This document shows positions 12,219-22,630 of a DNA stretch of 64,000 nt, one piece after another. The position numbers were made by a program, and so were the translations under genes. Under the pieces are notes generated by a model. The model was given only the letters and a program-made list of their open reading frames with translations. It searched no databases and was not told the origin of the DNA. Source of the stretch: Magicicada septendecula (Eukaryota; Arthropoda; Insecta; Hemiptera; Cicadidae); NCBI GenBank assembly GCA_034769895.1, contig CM068373.1, positions 200,488,134-200,552,133 on the forward strand, in the 5' to 3' direction. Position 1 is the stretch's first letter. Each line of letters starts with the position of its first letter.

Positions 12219-12944
12219 TAAAATCTGACTCACATAGAACAAAATGTATTGAAAATACTAAAAAGACCTGCTATTAGAGAAATAGTACTGGTATATGACT
12301 AGTGTTAGGAAAATTGTGTGCTAGGAAATGAGTTACAACTCATGCATGCAGGCAACCAGACAATGAGTGTACAAACAGGAGGACAAATTGTTTGTCCTCT
12401 CGATATGTTTTTCAAACTTGACACACGGACAACGAACCCGAGGCTAAAAAACGAAAAAATGGTCGATTATTTTGGTGATAAATCTTAAGCATAGAACGGC
12501 TAAAAATAGACCTCGAACCTCAAATAAGGTACGATTCTCTTCGTCTCATCGTCCTCTACAAGTCGAAAGTAGGAAACGATACGACAAAATGAAACATACA
12601 AACATGTGTGAGGCCATCTACTTTGGTTGGTATTACAATAAACATAAAATTTACCCTATCTAAAGATAGTAAAAACGTATTACCAACCTCTTATAACTAA
12701 AAAAATGAAAAACATAATAAATAATACAAAAATAATAAATAACTCATTTCCTAGCACACAATTTTCCTAAAACTAGTCATATACCATGACTAAAAAAATG
12801 AAAAACATAATAAATAATACAAAAAAAAATAAAAAAATAATAAATAACTCATTTCCTAGCACATAAATTTCCTAAATCTATTTCTGGAATAGCATGTCTT
12901 TTTAGTATTTTCAATACATTTTGTTCTATGTGAGTCAGATTTTA
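12219..12944. mobile_element. 726-bp inverted-repeat element, probably non-autonomous
   Basis: The left end (12219-12335) starts TAAAATCTGACTCACATAG. Its reverse complement returns at 12845-12944, ending in the mirrored string. A second, nested copy of the inner part of the right arm lies at 12740-12785, preceded by the same A-rich 40-bp segment (about 12700 and 12787), so the right arm has been duplicated. The longer arm match includes CTAGGAAATGAGTTA and its complement. No transposase frame is present (one 63-residue frame at 12472-12663 has no motif). This fits a MITE or a partly rearranged foldback. No clear target duplication was found. Confidence 0.6.
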
Positions 12945-13806
12945 CAAAACCTTTATAAAAAATAATGTTTGCTATTATAAATAATATATACACAAAAAAT
13001 AAGGAAACGTGTAAAAAAGCATTCTGAAATAATCATTTTTGATTTGTAAATAATTTGAATAAATCCGTAATAGACACTACAAGTAAAGTAAGTTTACAGT
13101 TTTAACTGGTGTTTACGAACGCTCCACTCACCATATGGCTATCATTCACACCTATTGCGCGCGCGGGGGGTGGACGGAGAACTGTTTCATATGCGTGTAG
13201 TCAAACGTAATATTTAACAAGTTAATACTCACCCACATCAGTGCACACGTGTAACCGATTAACATTTTCACATGTTAGTCGATGAATGGAAGTTTGTGAA
13301 ATGTAGGTTAATCAGAGAGAGAGAGAGAGAGCGAGCGAGGAAATGTTACACACCGCATATGCTACGCTTTTAAAGACAGATGCAAATTGTTAAATAAACT
13401 TCTTCAAAATTACAAATTACGCCTAAAGGTTCACGCTTTCTACAAAATACAGAATATCACAATGGGAAAAACATGAAAGGCTGAATATTTAACACATTTC
13501 CCCCCCCCCTTCCAACCAATTTACAAGCATTCCATCGTCGGTGGTGTGTATATGAATGTGTCTTGTAAATCTTGACATTCATTATAGTATTGTACTTACA
13601 CTTCCGTTAGACGTAGTGGTACAATTGTTTATTCTATACACAATTTCTAACACGAACAAAGTTCATATTCAATACGCATACGCGCTCAGCGGGGAGTCGC
13701 TTGCATTGTAGCGTGCGCGCGTGCGTGCAGTGAGCTACATCGTAGGTGACTATCTTCAACAGTTTACAATCTTCACTGCTTATTCTTCCTACTCTACATA
13801 CTACAG
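12945..13806. other. AT-rich spacer with GA and poly-C tracts
   Basis: It contains an AG run (13314-13333), a ten-base C run (13501-13510), a GCGCGCGG string (13157) and a GTGCGCGCGTGCGTGCAG string near 13711. No coding frame or RNA gene is supported. Confidence 0.5.
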
Positions 13807-13833
13807 GAGATTCAAGAACGGCAACCAGATTCG
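13807..13833 (+). other. Candidate 27-bp micro-exon
   Basis: A pyrimidine-rich stretch ending CTACAG precedes 13807, and a full consensus donor GTAAGT follows at 13834. The 27 bases between them are less AT-rich than the surroundings. With the acceptor-like TTTTCAG at about 14940 and the ORF beyond, this could be a 5' exon of the same transcript. It rests on splice-site consensus alone. Confidence 0.3.
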
Positions 13834-14953
13834 GTAAGTCTAACTTTTTTGTATGGCTATTCTAGAAGACATATACAACTTGGTGTTATTACTTTTATTT
13901 ATAGAGACATTATATATTTCTTTTTTATGAATGATTTAAAGTCAGTCAGAACATTTTTATATATATGGTTTAACTTATAACCCAAATTAAAGATTACATT
14001 CGTAGTGTACTCACTATGCTCAACGAAATGCACGTAAACTTTTATATCCGTGCACCTAATTAGTTTGTTCGGGTTGTTATATGGTTTAACTTACAACACA
14101 AATTAACGATTACATTCGTTGTGTACTCAGTCAACGCAAAGTGTACAGACAACATAACATGAAAACATTAACATTTGTTCGGTACATTGTAACGATAAGA
14201 ATGCGCTCGCTAGTGTTTGGTACACCCCACGCGTCCCTTTCATCGGTTGTAGTAATAATACGTATACTGAGTGTATGCTAATACTGATTGTTACATATAA
14301 AATACTAATACTGATTGTAGACATACAAAATTCAAGTTGTTTCGCGTTTAAACATGTGTGCGCGCGCGCGCGTTTGTGTGTTATCATTTCACATATACCT
14401 TCGAAGAGTTATTTGTGGATTCTGCTTAATACTTTCTTTGTTAGAAACATGTTAAGTCGTCTACCATCCATTTACTATTTCAATGTTGTAAGCATCCATT
14501 TACTATTTCGATAATGTAAATGTTGCGAAGTAGATTTAACGGCTCCTCTCAAACGAAAGTTTGTTTCGATTTTCTTAGCCGTCTTTTATTAAGGTTAGAC
14601 CGAAACACCTTCTCGTGTAATCCGAAACTACATTCTTGGAATAGAAATTATTCCTACATTAAATTCCTGCAGTCTCGCTATCATAAATTTGAGTGTGCGT
14701 TTTCTTAGCTAATACTCGGTAAATTTTTGTACTTGTCTGTGACGGTTTGTCGATTATTCACATGGAAAACGAGACGAGCGTAAAATCTTCCTACCTGCTA
14801 GGTGTTTCCCTGTTATATAGTCATGTAGTGTGTATGATCAAACATTCGTTTATTTTTATTATTACTTGTGATGATGTAATAGAAATATATTCCATTCTTC
14901 TTTAGGACTGGTGTTATAAATGGTTCGCTCTGTTTTCAGATTTTTATTACTAT

Positions 14954-15637
14954 ATGTGTATTCAATCAGTTTACCAGTTTCAAAACGTGCTCCGTCTCGG
15001 CTGCGAGTCGTTAGTCAACATCTGGCAGGCTGGCGGACGCGGGGACGAACGGTTACAGGCTGCCGTTCCTGAGCGGACTTCTTTACTCGATCGACTTTCC
15101 TCTGCATTCCGCTTCTCTTCATTTTATCTACGTGAGGAGTCGACGGAGGCGTCTGCAGCTCATCTGGTGGTAAGCGCGCCAAGGTCTCCGTCGGCTACTC
15201 ATTTACTCGAGGTCCGGATCTTCGATATACACGAAACTCATCCGATACTGGAGTTGTCTAATGGTCCAGTATCGAATGTTCGGTTGTTTATCGAAGATCC
15301 GACTTCTTCACCTTTCTTTCATTCGCTTAATGAATTTACCGCAGACGCAATAAACAGTCTAGTGAGTGAACATGGCGTTTTTCGACGGTTCACATGGCAT
15401 GATAACCAAGAGGGGGGACTGTTGTCGAGTCTGTTGACTTTGAGCCTGTTGTTACGGAAGGTACAGGCAACGGTGGCGTCCCTTCTTTTCTGGTTTTTGC
15501 GTCTTACTTCCTTTGGTTATGAACTGTTTTTCCTCCTCACTTTTACTTCTCTATTTTTTTTCCTCCTCACTTTTACTTCTCTATTTTCGTATTGTAAATA
15601 TTTTCTAAGTACACCGCATTACAGACTTTTTTTGTAG
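14954..15637 (+). CDS. Orphan ORF of 227 residues, function unknown
   Basis: I do not recognise this protein. The first ATG at 14954 lies just after an acceptor-like TTTTCAG. From about residue 12 to 170 the frame is GC-richer than its surroundings and of balanced composition, with charged and hydrophobic residues alternating and no microsatellite. From about residue 175 the frame becomes Leu/Phe-rich because of a tandem 28-bp duplication (about 15535-15590). That tail could be a membrane segment or simply non-coding sequence read in frame. A GTACAG donor-like string near 15459 offers an alternative exon end. AATAAA follows at 15667. It lies inside the 25.7-kb inverted unit, so it could be a passenger or the element's own gene, or a chance frame. 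Confidence 0.35.
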   Translation: MCIQSVYQFQNVLRLGCESLVNIWQAGGRGDERLQAAVPERTSLLDRLSSAFRFSSFYLREESTEASAAHLVVSAPRSPSATHLLEVRIFDIHETHPILELSNGPVSNVRLFIEDPTSSPFFHSLNEFTADAINSLVSEHGVFRRFTWHDNQEGGLLSSLLTLSLLLRKVQATVASLLFWFLRLTSFGYELFFLLTFTSLFFFLLTFTSLFSYCKYFLSTPHYRLFL

Positions 15638-15666
15638 ATTATTCAATATTGGATAAAGTGTTGCTA

Positions 15667-15672
15667 AATAAA
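15667..15672 (+). terminator. Possible poly(A) signal AATAAA
   Basis: AATAAA lies 30 bp after the stop of the orphan ORF. A second AATAAA is at 16603-16608, followed by a T-rich stretch. In AT-rich DNA such hexamers are common, so this is weak support for a transcript end. Confidence 0.25.
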
Positions 15673-15919
15673 AACCAAATGTTTGACGGAAATTTTGGTT
15701 ATGTGATATGAAAGTTGTATTACCAATACTGTTGTAGGACCTATAGTGTGTATTATGGCAAACCTCATGTGTATGTGACAACGTCTTTTAACAACTTATG
15801 GTCTAACGTACGATATAGTCATTGGTGACACTGTAGCGTCTGTACCTACTCACGAAAATGACACTGTTATTTTACTAGTGTCCGTCACATAACTACGTAC
15901 TCTATACGCTTTTTACTGT

Positions 15920-16461
15920 ACTATCGGTACTGTATATCACACGACAGCAAACTCTTTTACTGTAGAATTTTTTGTACAAACTAATGTATTTGTAGCATCT
16001 GCTAGTAATTAGTCTCATTGATTGATAATTTATATTTGTAACGTCTATGTTCTGGACTGTTAATTATACAGGGTTATTGCGTATTATATTTTTTCTTGTA
16101 AGATTAAATTATTGGTTTACATATATTACGTCTCCGCACAGGACTGCAAACTTAAATTTAATTTTAAATGTAAACGTAGAGATGTTCTTGTACTATCGGT
16201 ACTGCACATCACACGACAGCATACGCTTTTACTGTAGAATTTTTTGTACAAAATAATGTGTTTGTAGCATTTGCAAGTAATTAGCTTTGTTGTTTGATAA
16301 TTTATATTTGTAACGTCTATGTTCTGGACTGTTAACTATACTGGGTTATTGTGTATTATATTTTTTCTTGTAAGATGTATGTTATTGTTTTATATATGTC
16401 ATGTCTCCGCACAGGACTGCAAACTTATATTTATTTTTGAATGTAAACGTAGAGATGTTCG
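15920..16461. repeat. Two-copy tandem repeat, 272-bp period
   Basis: ACTATCGGTACTG at 15920 returns at 16192, and GTTCTGGACTGTTAA at 16049 returns at 16321, both offset by 272 bp. The similarity covers the full unit with scattered differences. The two 61-69-residue frames starting Met-Phe-Trp-Thr-Val are the same region of each copy and are not separate genes. Confidence 0.8.
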
Positions 16462-16679
16462 TAACTGTGAACAATACCGCCTTGTTTTTTATAAAGTGAA
16501 CTAACTTACATTTAACAGTCATTACTGCTCATTTTTGTTTTCAAAGCTGGTATTATCTTGTTGTAAAGGTCCTGTTTTGTTGTAACGCTGTTTACTGCGT
16601 GTAATAAACTAACGTTACATCGAGAAAATGTCTTGTATTTTCTAAATCAACCCAGTGTCACACCTTATCCACTGTGTAA

Positions 16680-16945
16680 AACCTTACTGTTGGTGGAGAA
16701 TGCTATTTGGAGTTGACCTTACTGTTGACGGAGAATGCTATTTGGAGTTCACACACACGCACTAACAGTTACTGTGCAGTAGCAGAAACACACAGTACAT
16801 ACATATAAGTAATCAGTGACGTATATTGTACAGCAGTAACTGAAACAGACTATACATACATATATTTAAACAGTGACATTTTATGTACAGCAGTAACTGA
16901 ATCGTTCTATACATACATATAATTAAACAGTTACATTTCTTGTGC
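16680..16945. repeat. Short tandem repeats (35-bp pair and three ~58-bp units)
   Basis: A 35-bp unit containing GGAGAATGCTATTTGGAGTT is duplicated at about 16690-16760. Then three units of roughly 57-59 bp, each with ACATACATATA and AACAGTGACATT-like strings, run from about 16775 to 16945. No coding potential is seen. Confidence 0.65.
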
Positions 16946-17359
16946 AATAACCACAAAACTAACATAAATCGTTTCCAGTTATATAAATTACAACAGACTC
17001 AGAGGGTATATATTTTCAAAGCCGATCTGTCTGTGTGATCCGTTTAGAAAATAAACTAAACCTTGTGCCGGGGTTTTAATGACCCGGCGTCCGTATATAA
17101 AAAAATTCGATATTTTGCCGTAGCATTAATGTCAGACACAAAATGTGTGCGGAGCTGTTCGGTATTATCATGTGCCCTCTGCTTGGTGGCGCTGCCTGTT
17201 GAGGGAACTCGTAATTAGATTGGCCGGTCAGACACGGCTGGCAGGCTGAGTTCAGTTTGCCGCCCGCAACGCAACGTAACGTAAGCAGTCTACCTTCCTT
17301 GTACTCGGCAGAGCGTTTTAATTGTGTTATTTTTTTCATCTTTAATGGCTAAGTAATCG

Positions 17360-17820
17360 CCTTAAGACCTACCGGTAAGTACCTTGAATATATATTCATA
17401 ATTTGGTTGTGAAAGTTTTAAATTCAACTATAATTATTCTAGATGCGAATGGATTCTCTGTCTATTAATGCACGTGGCGTCTGACCAGATAGGTATTGCT
17501 TATTGTGAAATATTTCATTGATTTTTAACTTTAATACCGCCTATTAATTGTATTGAGTAACTAATTATTCAGTATTGAAAAGAGATATAAGAAAATTATG
17601 TAATTTTGTGAAACCGGGAACTTTGTTGAACTGTCTATAAAAGCACGTGGCGAAGACCGGAAGTGCACCCTTTTTTTTAGTAACTTATTCATTTGTAAAG
17701 CTCTAAGACCGCCTACATGTAGTACTTTGTAATTATCTATTGTCCATAGCTAATGGGCGTTAAAAGAATTATGTATTTGCGAGATTTTGGGTGATTGAAT
17801 GTGAGCACGTGGCGAATGAA
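17360..17820. repeat. Degenerate ~168-bp tandem repeats carrying CACGTG boxes
   Basis: GCACGTGGCG occurs at 17470, 17643 and 17805 (CACGTG at 17471, 17644, 17806), 162-173 bp apart. AAGACC...CCTAC-like strings and AATTATGTA-like strings recur in the same order in each unit. The units have drifted strongly except for the GCACGTGGCG core, which is identical in all three. CACGTG is the E-box bound by bHLH proteins. Nothing here is known to be transcribed. Confidence 0.55.
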
Positions 17821-17920
17821 CTTGTTGCCTGTTGGGATATGTTAAAGCCGGACATGCCTGTGAGTGTGCCTCATAATTGAGCCAGATCATGAGGGAGTTA
17901 TAATAATGTTATTTAAATAT

Positions 17921-20192
17921 AAAAAGGGGGATGTGTCACCTAAATTTTGATGACTTGTATTAAATTGGTCAGGCGCGTCTAGGTCTGGTGTTGGTCATAC
18001 ACGCCTTGTATGTGACAAGTGTGTGTAAGCTTTTGTGGTCAGTACATTAATCTTTACTAAACTCCAGGGTTCCCGTCGTAGTCGGAGATGTGACCAACGC
18101 ATGATGTACAGACATCTTCATCATGCCCTGAACCTCTGAAACTTAGTTCTGCCGCAGCGGAGGGAGACACACTGCAAACTACCCTGTGACCGCCTGGATG
18201 AAATTAGGTGACACTTACACATTTTCTTTTATTCAAACCTGGCCTGCAGGAAGCACTATGTGCCGTGAATGTAACATACTGTCGGATTAACTTTATACCG
18301 GGACACTGTTTAATCGGGTGTATGTGTCGGCGGGACAGTTTCGATGCAACATAATTTACTAATACAGTTCATACAAGTATAATTGTAAACCGGCCCGCGG
18401 GAGGGTTCCAGCGTGCTTTCATTTTATGCTGTTTAATGGGTGCAAAAGTTGTGGGAGAGACAGTCTTTTCAATTAAGTATAGGGGTGTAGTTTGCATGAG
18501 GTACCGAACCGGCTGGTTTGGTTTCATTTTCATTTTTATTACGGAGTTTCTCGCACTTAATCACCTTTTCTTTATACAAGGGCTGGGGGTTTCTTATTCT
18601 GCTTCAGGGTTTGTTACTTTTATAAATTTCACAAATCAGTAGGTAGGCACCTGTTGGTGTTATCTCATGCAGGTTTCGGACAGGTCATCCTATGTCAAGT
18701 CAAGCATGTTCTGGTGCACTCCTGCGGCCGGGTCAATTCAGCATCTCTTTAGAAATATATATATTTTGATAAAATTAAAATTTTACCTTTTTAATAATTG
18801 TACAGGCGGTACGTACACTTCCATTTATGGTTGCATATTTTGCTGTTATTTTCAAATCGAATTCTTTCAAACATTATATCTTAATAACATTAAAGCTCCT
18901 ACATTTTTTTTTATGAAACTTATACAGGCTGTTCACTGGTACTGATATTTTGTAACTTCTATTTTCTGGCCATTATGGGTCAAACCAGACTTTCTTAGAA
19001 TTATCAATTTCCATTCCTTTTTGTAAAATTATTCAGGCTGTACTTAGATTTAATTTGCCATTGTATTTTCTTTTATTACGATCAAGTCATTATAATTAAA
19101 TCTTTCAAGTGTTCTTAAACTCTTATGGCCAAAATTTTTTTTAATGACCTATAATTTATAGAAATCAAGAAGTTTTACATTTTTGCAGAATTAGACAAAT
19201 GGTACTAATAATTTTACTTGTAATTATATTTTGCTATTATGGGCTATTCGAATTGCCTTTCAAATTTATAAATGTATATTTGAAATTAGTATAGAATTGT
19301 TATAGTTCTTTGGTAATTATGTTGGTGATATTCTGAGTAAGCTATATGCTGGCTTTAGACATTACAAAAATGTATTATGGGTTTTCTTAATAAATGATAT
19401 CAGTTCTCAATTAATAAATACTAGCGGGTTACAGGCATTTGATATTCCTATATGATGGGGTGATAAAAATATAATATACAAGCGGGCCGCAGGGCTTTTA
19501 TGGGTATGATGTGTTAGTGAATTATAATTGTGATCTTGTTAAATTATATGTGATTTTATGTTCGGTTATGTGTTAGGTGGATGAGTAAGATATATACATA
19601 TGTATATACTTTTGTAATGTCGAAATTTACTATAATTGTGGTACTGAAAGGGAGTTGTTGAATTATTATGATTAATTTAAACTGAAGTCAATATAATATA
19701 TTAGTGTATTCGTGTTCAGTTACGTGTTCTCTCTCTCGACCGTTATAAAAGGAGATTTAAACGATTTATAGGATTGTTGATATTTGATATTATTGGATCT
19801 TTTACAATATGTACCTATGTACAAAATATGAGTTAAGATTTAACAGAAATTACTACACTATTTTGGCGAAACTGGTTTGGGGAACTTTGATATTAGAATA
19901 ATGTTTTTAAAGGATGATATATTAAATGTTGAATAATATTGGTAAATTTTAAATCGCTATTAAAATGTATATACACAGAAAATGAATTATAATTATATGA
20001 AGGATTTCAGAAAGAATAAATATTGTTATTGTTGGTTAACAGAGAGTTTTAATTGTAAGTCTCGTCTCACTGGACCCAGCCCATTTTATGCTTCTTCTAC
20101 GCCTTCTGCCTAGTTCTAAATATCTCAATGCCTCTACTTAAAAAAAAAAAAAACAAAAAAATTAAATACAAGTAAAATGAGGAGGGGTTACA
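17921..20192 (+). repeat. Possible solo or 5' LTR-like segment
   Basis: An AAAAAGGGGGA tract at 17921-17931 followed by TGTGTCACC resembles a polypurine tract joined to an LTR start. GGTTACA at 20186-20192 lies just before a primer-binding-site-like string and could be an LTR end. GTGTCACCTAA at 17933 is also mirrored by TTAGGTGACAC at 18204-18214. No second copy of this segment was found downstream of the gypsy genes at 20.9-25.4 kb, so the LTR reading is unproven. The rest is AT-rich with loosely repeated strings. Confidence 0.25.
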
Positions 20193-20195
20193 AAA

Positions 20196-20205
20196 GGTAG
20201 CAGAG
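20196..20205 (+). promoter_or_regulatory. Primer-binding-site-like sequence (tRNA-iMet type)
   Basis: GGTAGCAGAG matches the complement of the 3' end of animal initiator-methionine tRNA (TGGTAGCAGAGG) except that the leading T is A and the next base after the match differs. It lies 737 bp upstream of the gypsy gag start, as a retroelement leader would, and follows an LTR-end-like GGTTACA. Confidence 0.45.
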
Positions 20206-20942
20206 CGTGGTTCTATCTAGGGTTGAACCCTTGCGTCCTTTGGTGTGACGGGGATTGCAAACTCGGAAAGAGTTTGGGCAAATTGGAACTTCAACAAATT
20301 ATTCAAAAGAGATTAATATATATATATATATATATATATATGATTCTGTTGTGTTAGGTTAAATGTTTTATCATAATGGGTTATATATTATTGTTGTGTA
20401 TATTATGTTGAGGTATGATCGTCAGCCTGTTTCCTATTTGTAAATCTGGTGCCGCCACGAGGCATGCATTTTTAGTTGAAATATTTTGAGACGTTGAACT
20501 ATCGGAGGTCTGGGGCGTTGCATGGGGAGTAGACTGTATTAGTGATTGGATGTCGAATTATAGCGCGTTGGATTGGCGGGATGCGGTATGGCCCGATTTG
20601 AAGTCGGTACCGTGATGCGTGTCGACTGAGTGTATTGTCTAAAAATTTCGTAAATTTAATGTTGATTTTGATGATGGTTGTTAGGTACGTGTTTGTGAAT
20701 GTCATATGTCGTGATTGGTGTTAGGTGTTGTGTATTTCATATATATGTTAGTGGGTGGTTGTTCTCTTGTGTGATGTGAACGAGGGTTGGTTCAAGAGTG
20801 GGTCAAGTCTCCGCAATGCTAGGGACCCCGGGGGCCTGCTTGAAGGAAGAAGAGTACTCAGGTTTTTTCTAATCTTTGTGACTATAGTCCTGTTGTATTG
20901 TGGTATATTGTGTGTGTGTAAAACTATTCGGACGGCTTAGGG
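20206..20942 (+). other. Leader between PBS-like site and gag
   Basis: This holds an (AT)n run (20316-20340) and GC-richer sequence toward gag. A TGTGTGTGTGTAAA string lies just before the gag start. No gene is supported in either strand. Confidence 0.4.
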
Positions 20943-22190
20943 ATGAGTGGGATCAATCCCGATTTATTTCTTAAACACGAGCTCGAATTAGAGATTAAGT
21001 CCCGGGGTGGGAGGCCCCAGGGGGATGTCGCTTCCTTGAGGAAGCAGTTAAGGGACGCCCTCTCCGCCGGAGGTGCGACGTCCATTGTTAAGGTAACGGA
21101 TGTGACGGCCGAAGTGGAACTGTGCCAGGAGAAGTGAGAGGAGTTGCGGGAGCTGATTGAGGATCTAGAGTCGGCCCCATGCACCCTACGGGCCAGGCAG
21201 AAGGTCCGCCAGAGGTTGGAACACCTACAGCGCCGACTGGAGAACTTGTCCGCTCAGACGACGATCGCAGAGGTCAGCGCTATCCTGAAGTCGCTTACGG
21301 ACCAAGTGGTGAAGGCATTGCGGGGCTTTGAGCCCGGCCAATCTCGCACTCCCGAGGCCTCTCCCCAGCCTCCTGAGTTGGATATGGAGCAGACGCAAAA
21401 TCTGCCGGCTCAGTTGCCTGCTTTCTCGGGCATGTCGGGCGCCGCTTATAATAAGTTGCCGAATCCTCTCTCTACAATCATCCAGCAGCTTCCGGTGGTA
21501 GATGGACTAGATGTAGACAAATTAATGCTGTTTTTTTAAATATTTTTCCAGCTGTCCGACTTTCCGGGGATGTCGGACCGCACCCTCCTCGAGCTTGTGT
21601 ATCCCTACTGTCGTGGGTCCATGGCTGAGCGGGTCGCGCAGACTAGACGATGTGGCGGCAGTGTGACTTCTTTCCATCGGGGGGTGTTGGACGCATGCGT
21701 GCCCGGTAGATTGCGTGAACAATTAAGATACAAGCATTTCTTTTGTGTACAAGCGAAAGGGGAGAGTTTCGCTGAGTTTGTGCTCAGCATCCGCGATTCT
21801 GCAAAAATCTTGGGGTTGGGATTGTCCGAGCAGGAGGTCGTACAGATTATTTTAGAAGGGATCACGCCCCAGGAGAGGTCACGCTTGTTCTTTGCTGAGC
21901 GGCCGCGCAGTTTTGGTGATCTTGATAAGTTGTGTGTATTATCCCGGGCTATTCAGGTTAATGACGAGTCCAGATGTTCCGTAAGGACGAGTCAGTCCGA
22001 ATTTCGGAGGGAGGAGCGATGTGTAGTTCAGTCCCAACCCCGACCGGGGCGGTCCGCCGGCGACCGGGGCGGTTTTTCTAGAGGTGTTGTTTGTTTCCGC
22101 TGTAGTAGACAGGGACACGTTGCCCGCAATTGTCCGGAGGGTGGTGTGCGTCCGGCGCTTTCCCCGAGGGTCCGGTCTCCAAAAAACTAA
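20943..22190 (+). pseudogene. Gypsy gag with SAP-like N-terminus and zinc knuckle, two stops
   Basis: One frame runs from ATG at 20943 to TAA at 22188, broken by TGA at 21135-21137 and TAA at 21537-21539. Gag binds element RNA and builds the particle. The first 40 residues (Leu-Phe-Leu-Lys-His-Glu-Leu then Gly-Gly-Arg-Pro and Leu-Arg-Lys-Gln-Leu) fit a SAP-type helix-turn-helix, a nucleic-acid-binding fold found at the N-terminus of some insect gypsy Gags. A helical capsid-like region covers about 21550-21950, and a CX2CX4HX4C knuckle (Cys-Phe-Arg-Cys ... His ... Cys) lies near 22096-22137. The first stop falls in a Lys-[stop]-Glu-Glu-Leu context where the flanking frame reads on as coding. 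The second lies beside a seven-T run, where slippage is plausible. Confidence 0.8.
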
Positions 22191-22630
22191 ACAGCCAGGA
22201 GAAGATATGTCGGAGGATGTCTTCCCCTCGCACGGAGTCTTTTCTGTGTCCTACTACCTCCAGGCCAGTGATAGGACCCGACTCTTCTGACATCAAGGTC
22301 CTGACTACTATCCCGCAACATACTTCTATATGCCCCTTCCTGTCGCTCAATGTAAAAGGGGGTCAGCACAGAGCTTTGGTTGACTCCGGTTCAGCCCGAT
22401 CTATCATCTCATCTCGAGTGTGTGCGGACCTTGAGAAGTACGGCTTAATAAAGAGGTCGGATCTGTCGTCAGTGGTATGCTGGACTGCATCACGGGAAAT
22501 CCTGCCCATCTCTCGGGTGATTTCCTTCAAATTCAAAATCGACGGTTTTTCATGGGTGTGGCCTTTTCTGGTTTCTCCGGCTGTGGGAGTAGATTGTATT
22601 ATTGGTGGAGATTTCATCTTATTGGTATAG
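22191..22630 (+). pseudogene. Gypsy aspartic protease region
   Basis: In a different frame from gag (the +2 frame of the window), the protein has Leu-Val-Asp-Ser-Gly-Ser-Ala-Arg-Ser near 22374-22400, the DSG active-site triad of retroviral-type aspartic proteases, followed by hydrophobic beta-strand-like segments and Cys-Ile-Ile-Gly-Gly-Asp-Phe-Ile, the usual C-terminal ILG-type motif. This enzyme matures Gag-Pol. The frame closes at 22630 and homology continues in another frame, so a frameshift lies at about 22.61-22.63 kb. The gag-protease frame change could be native frameshifting or decay; no slippery site was obvious. Confidence 0.7.
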
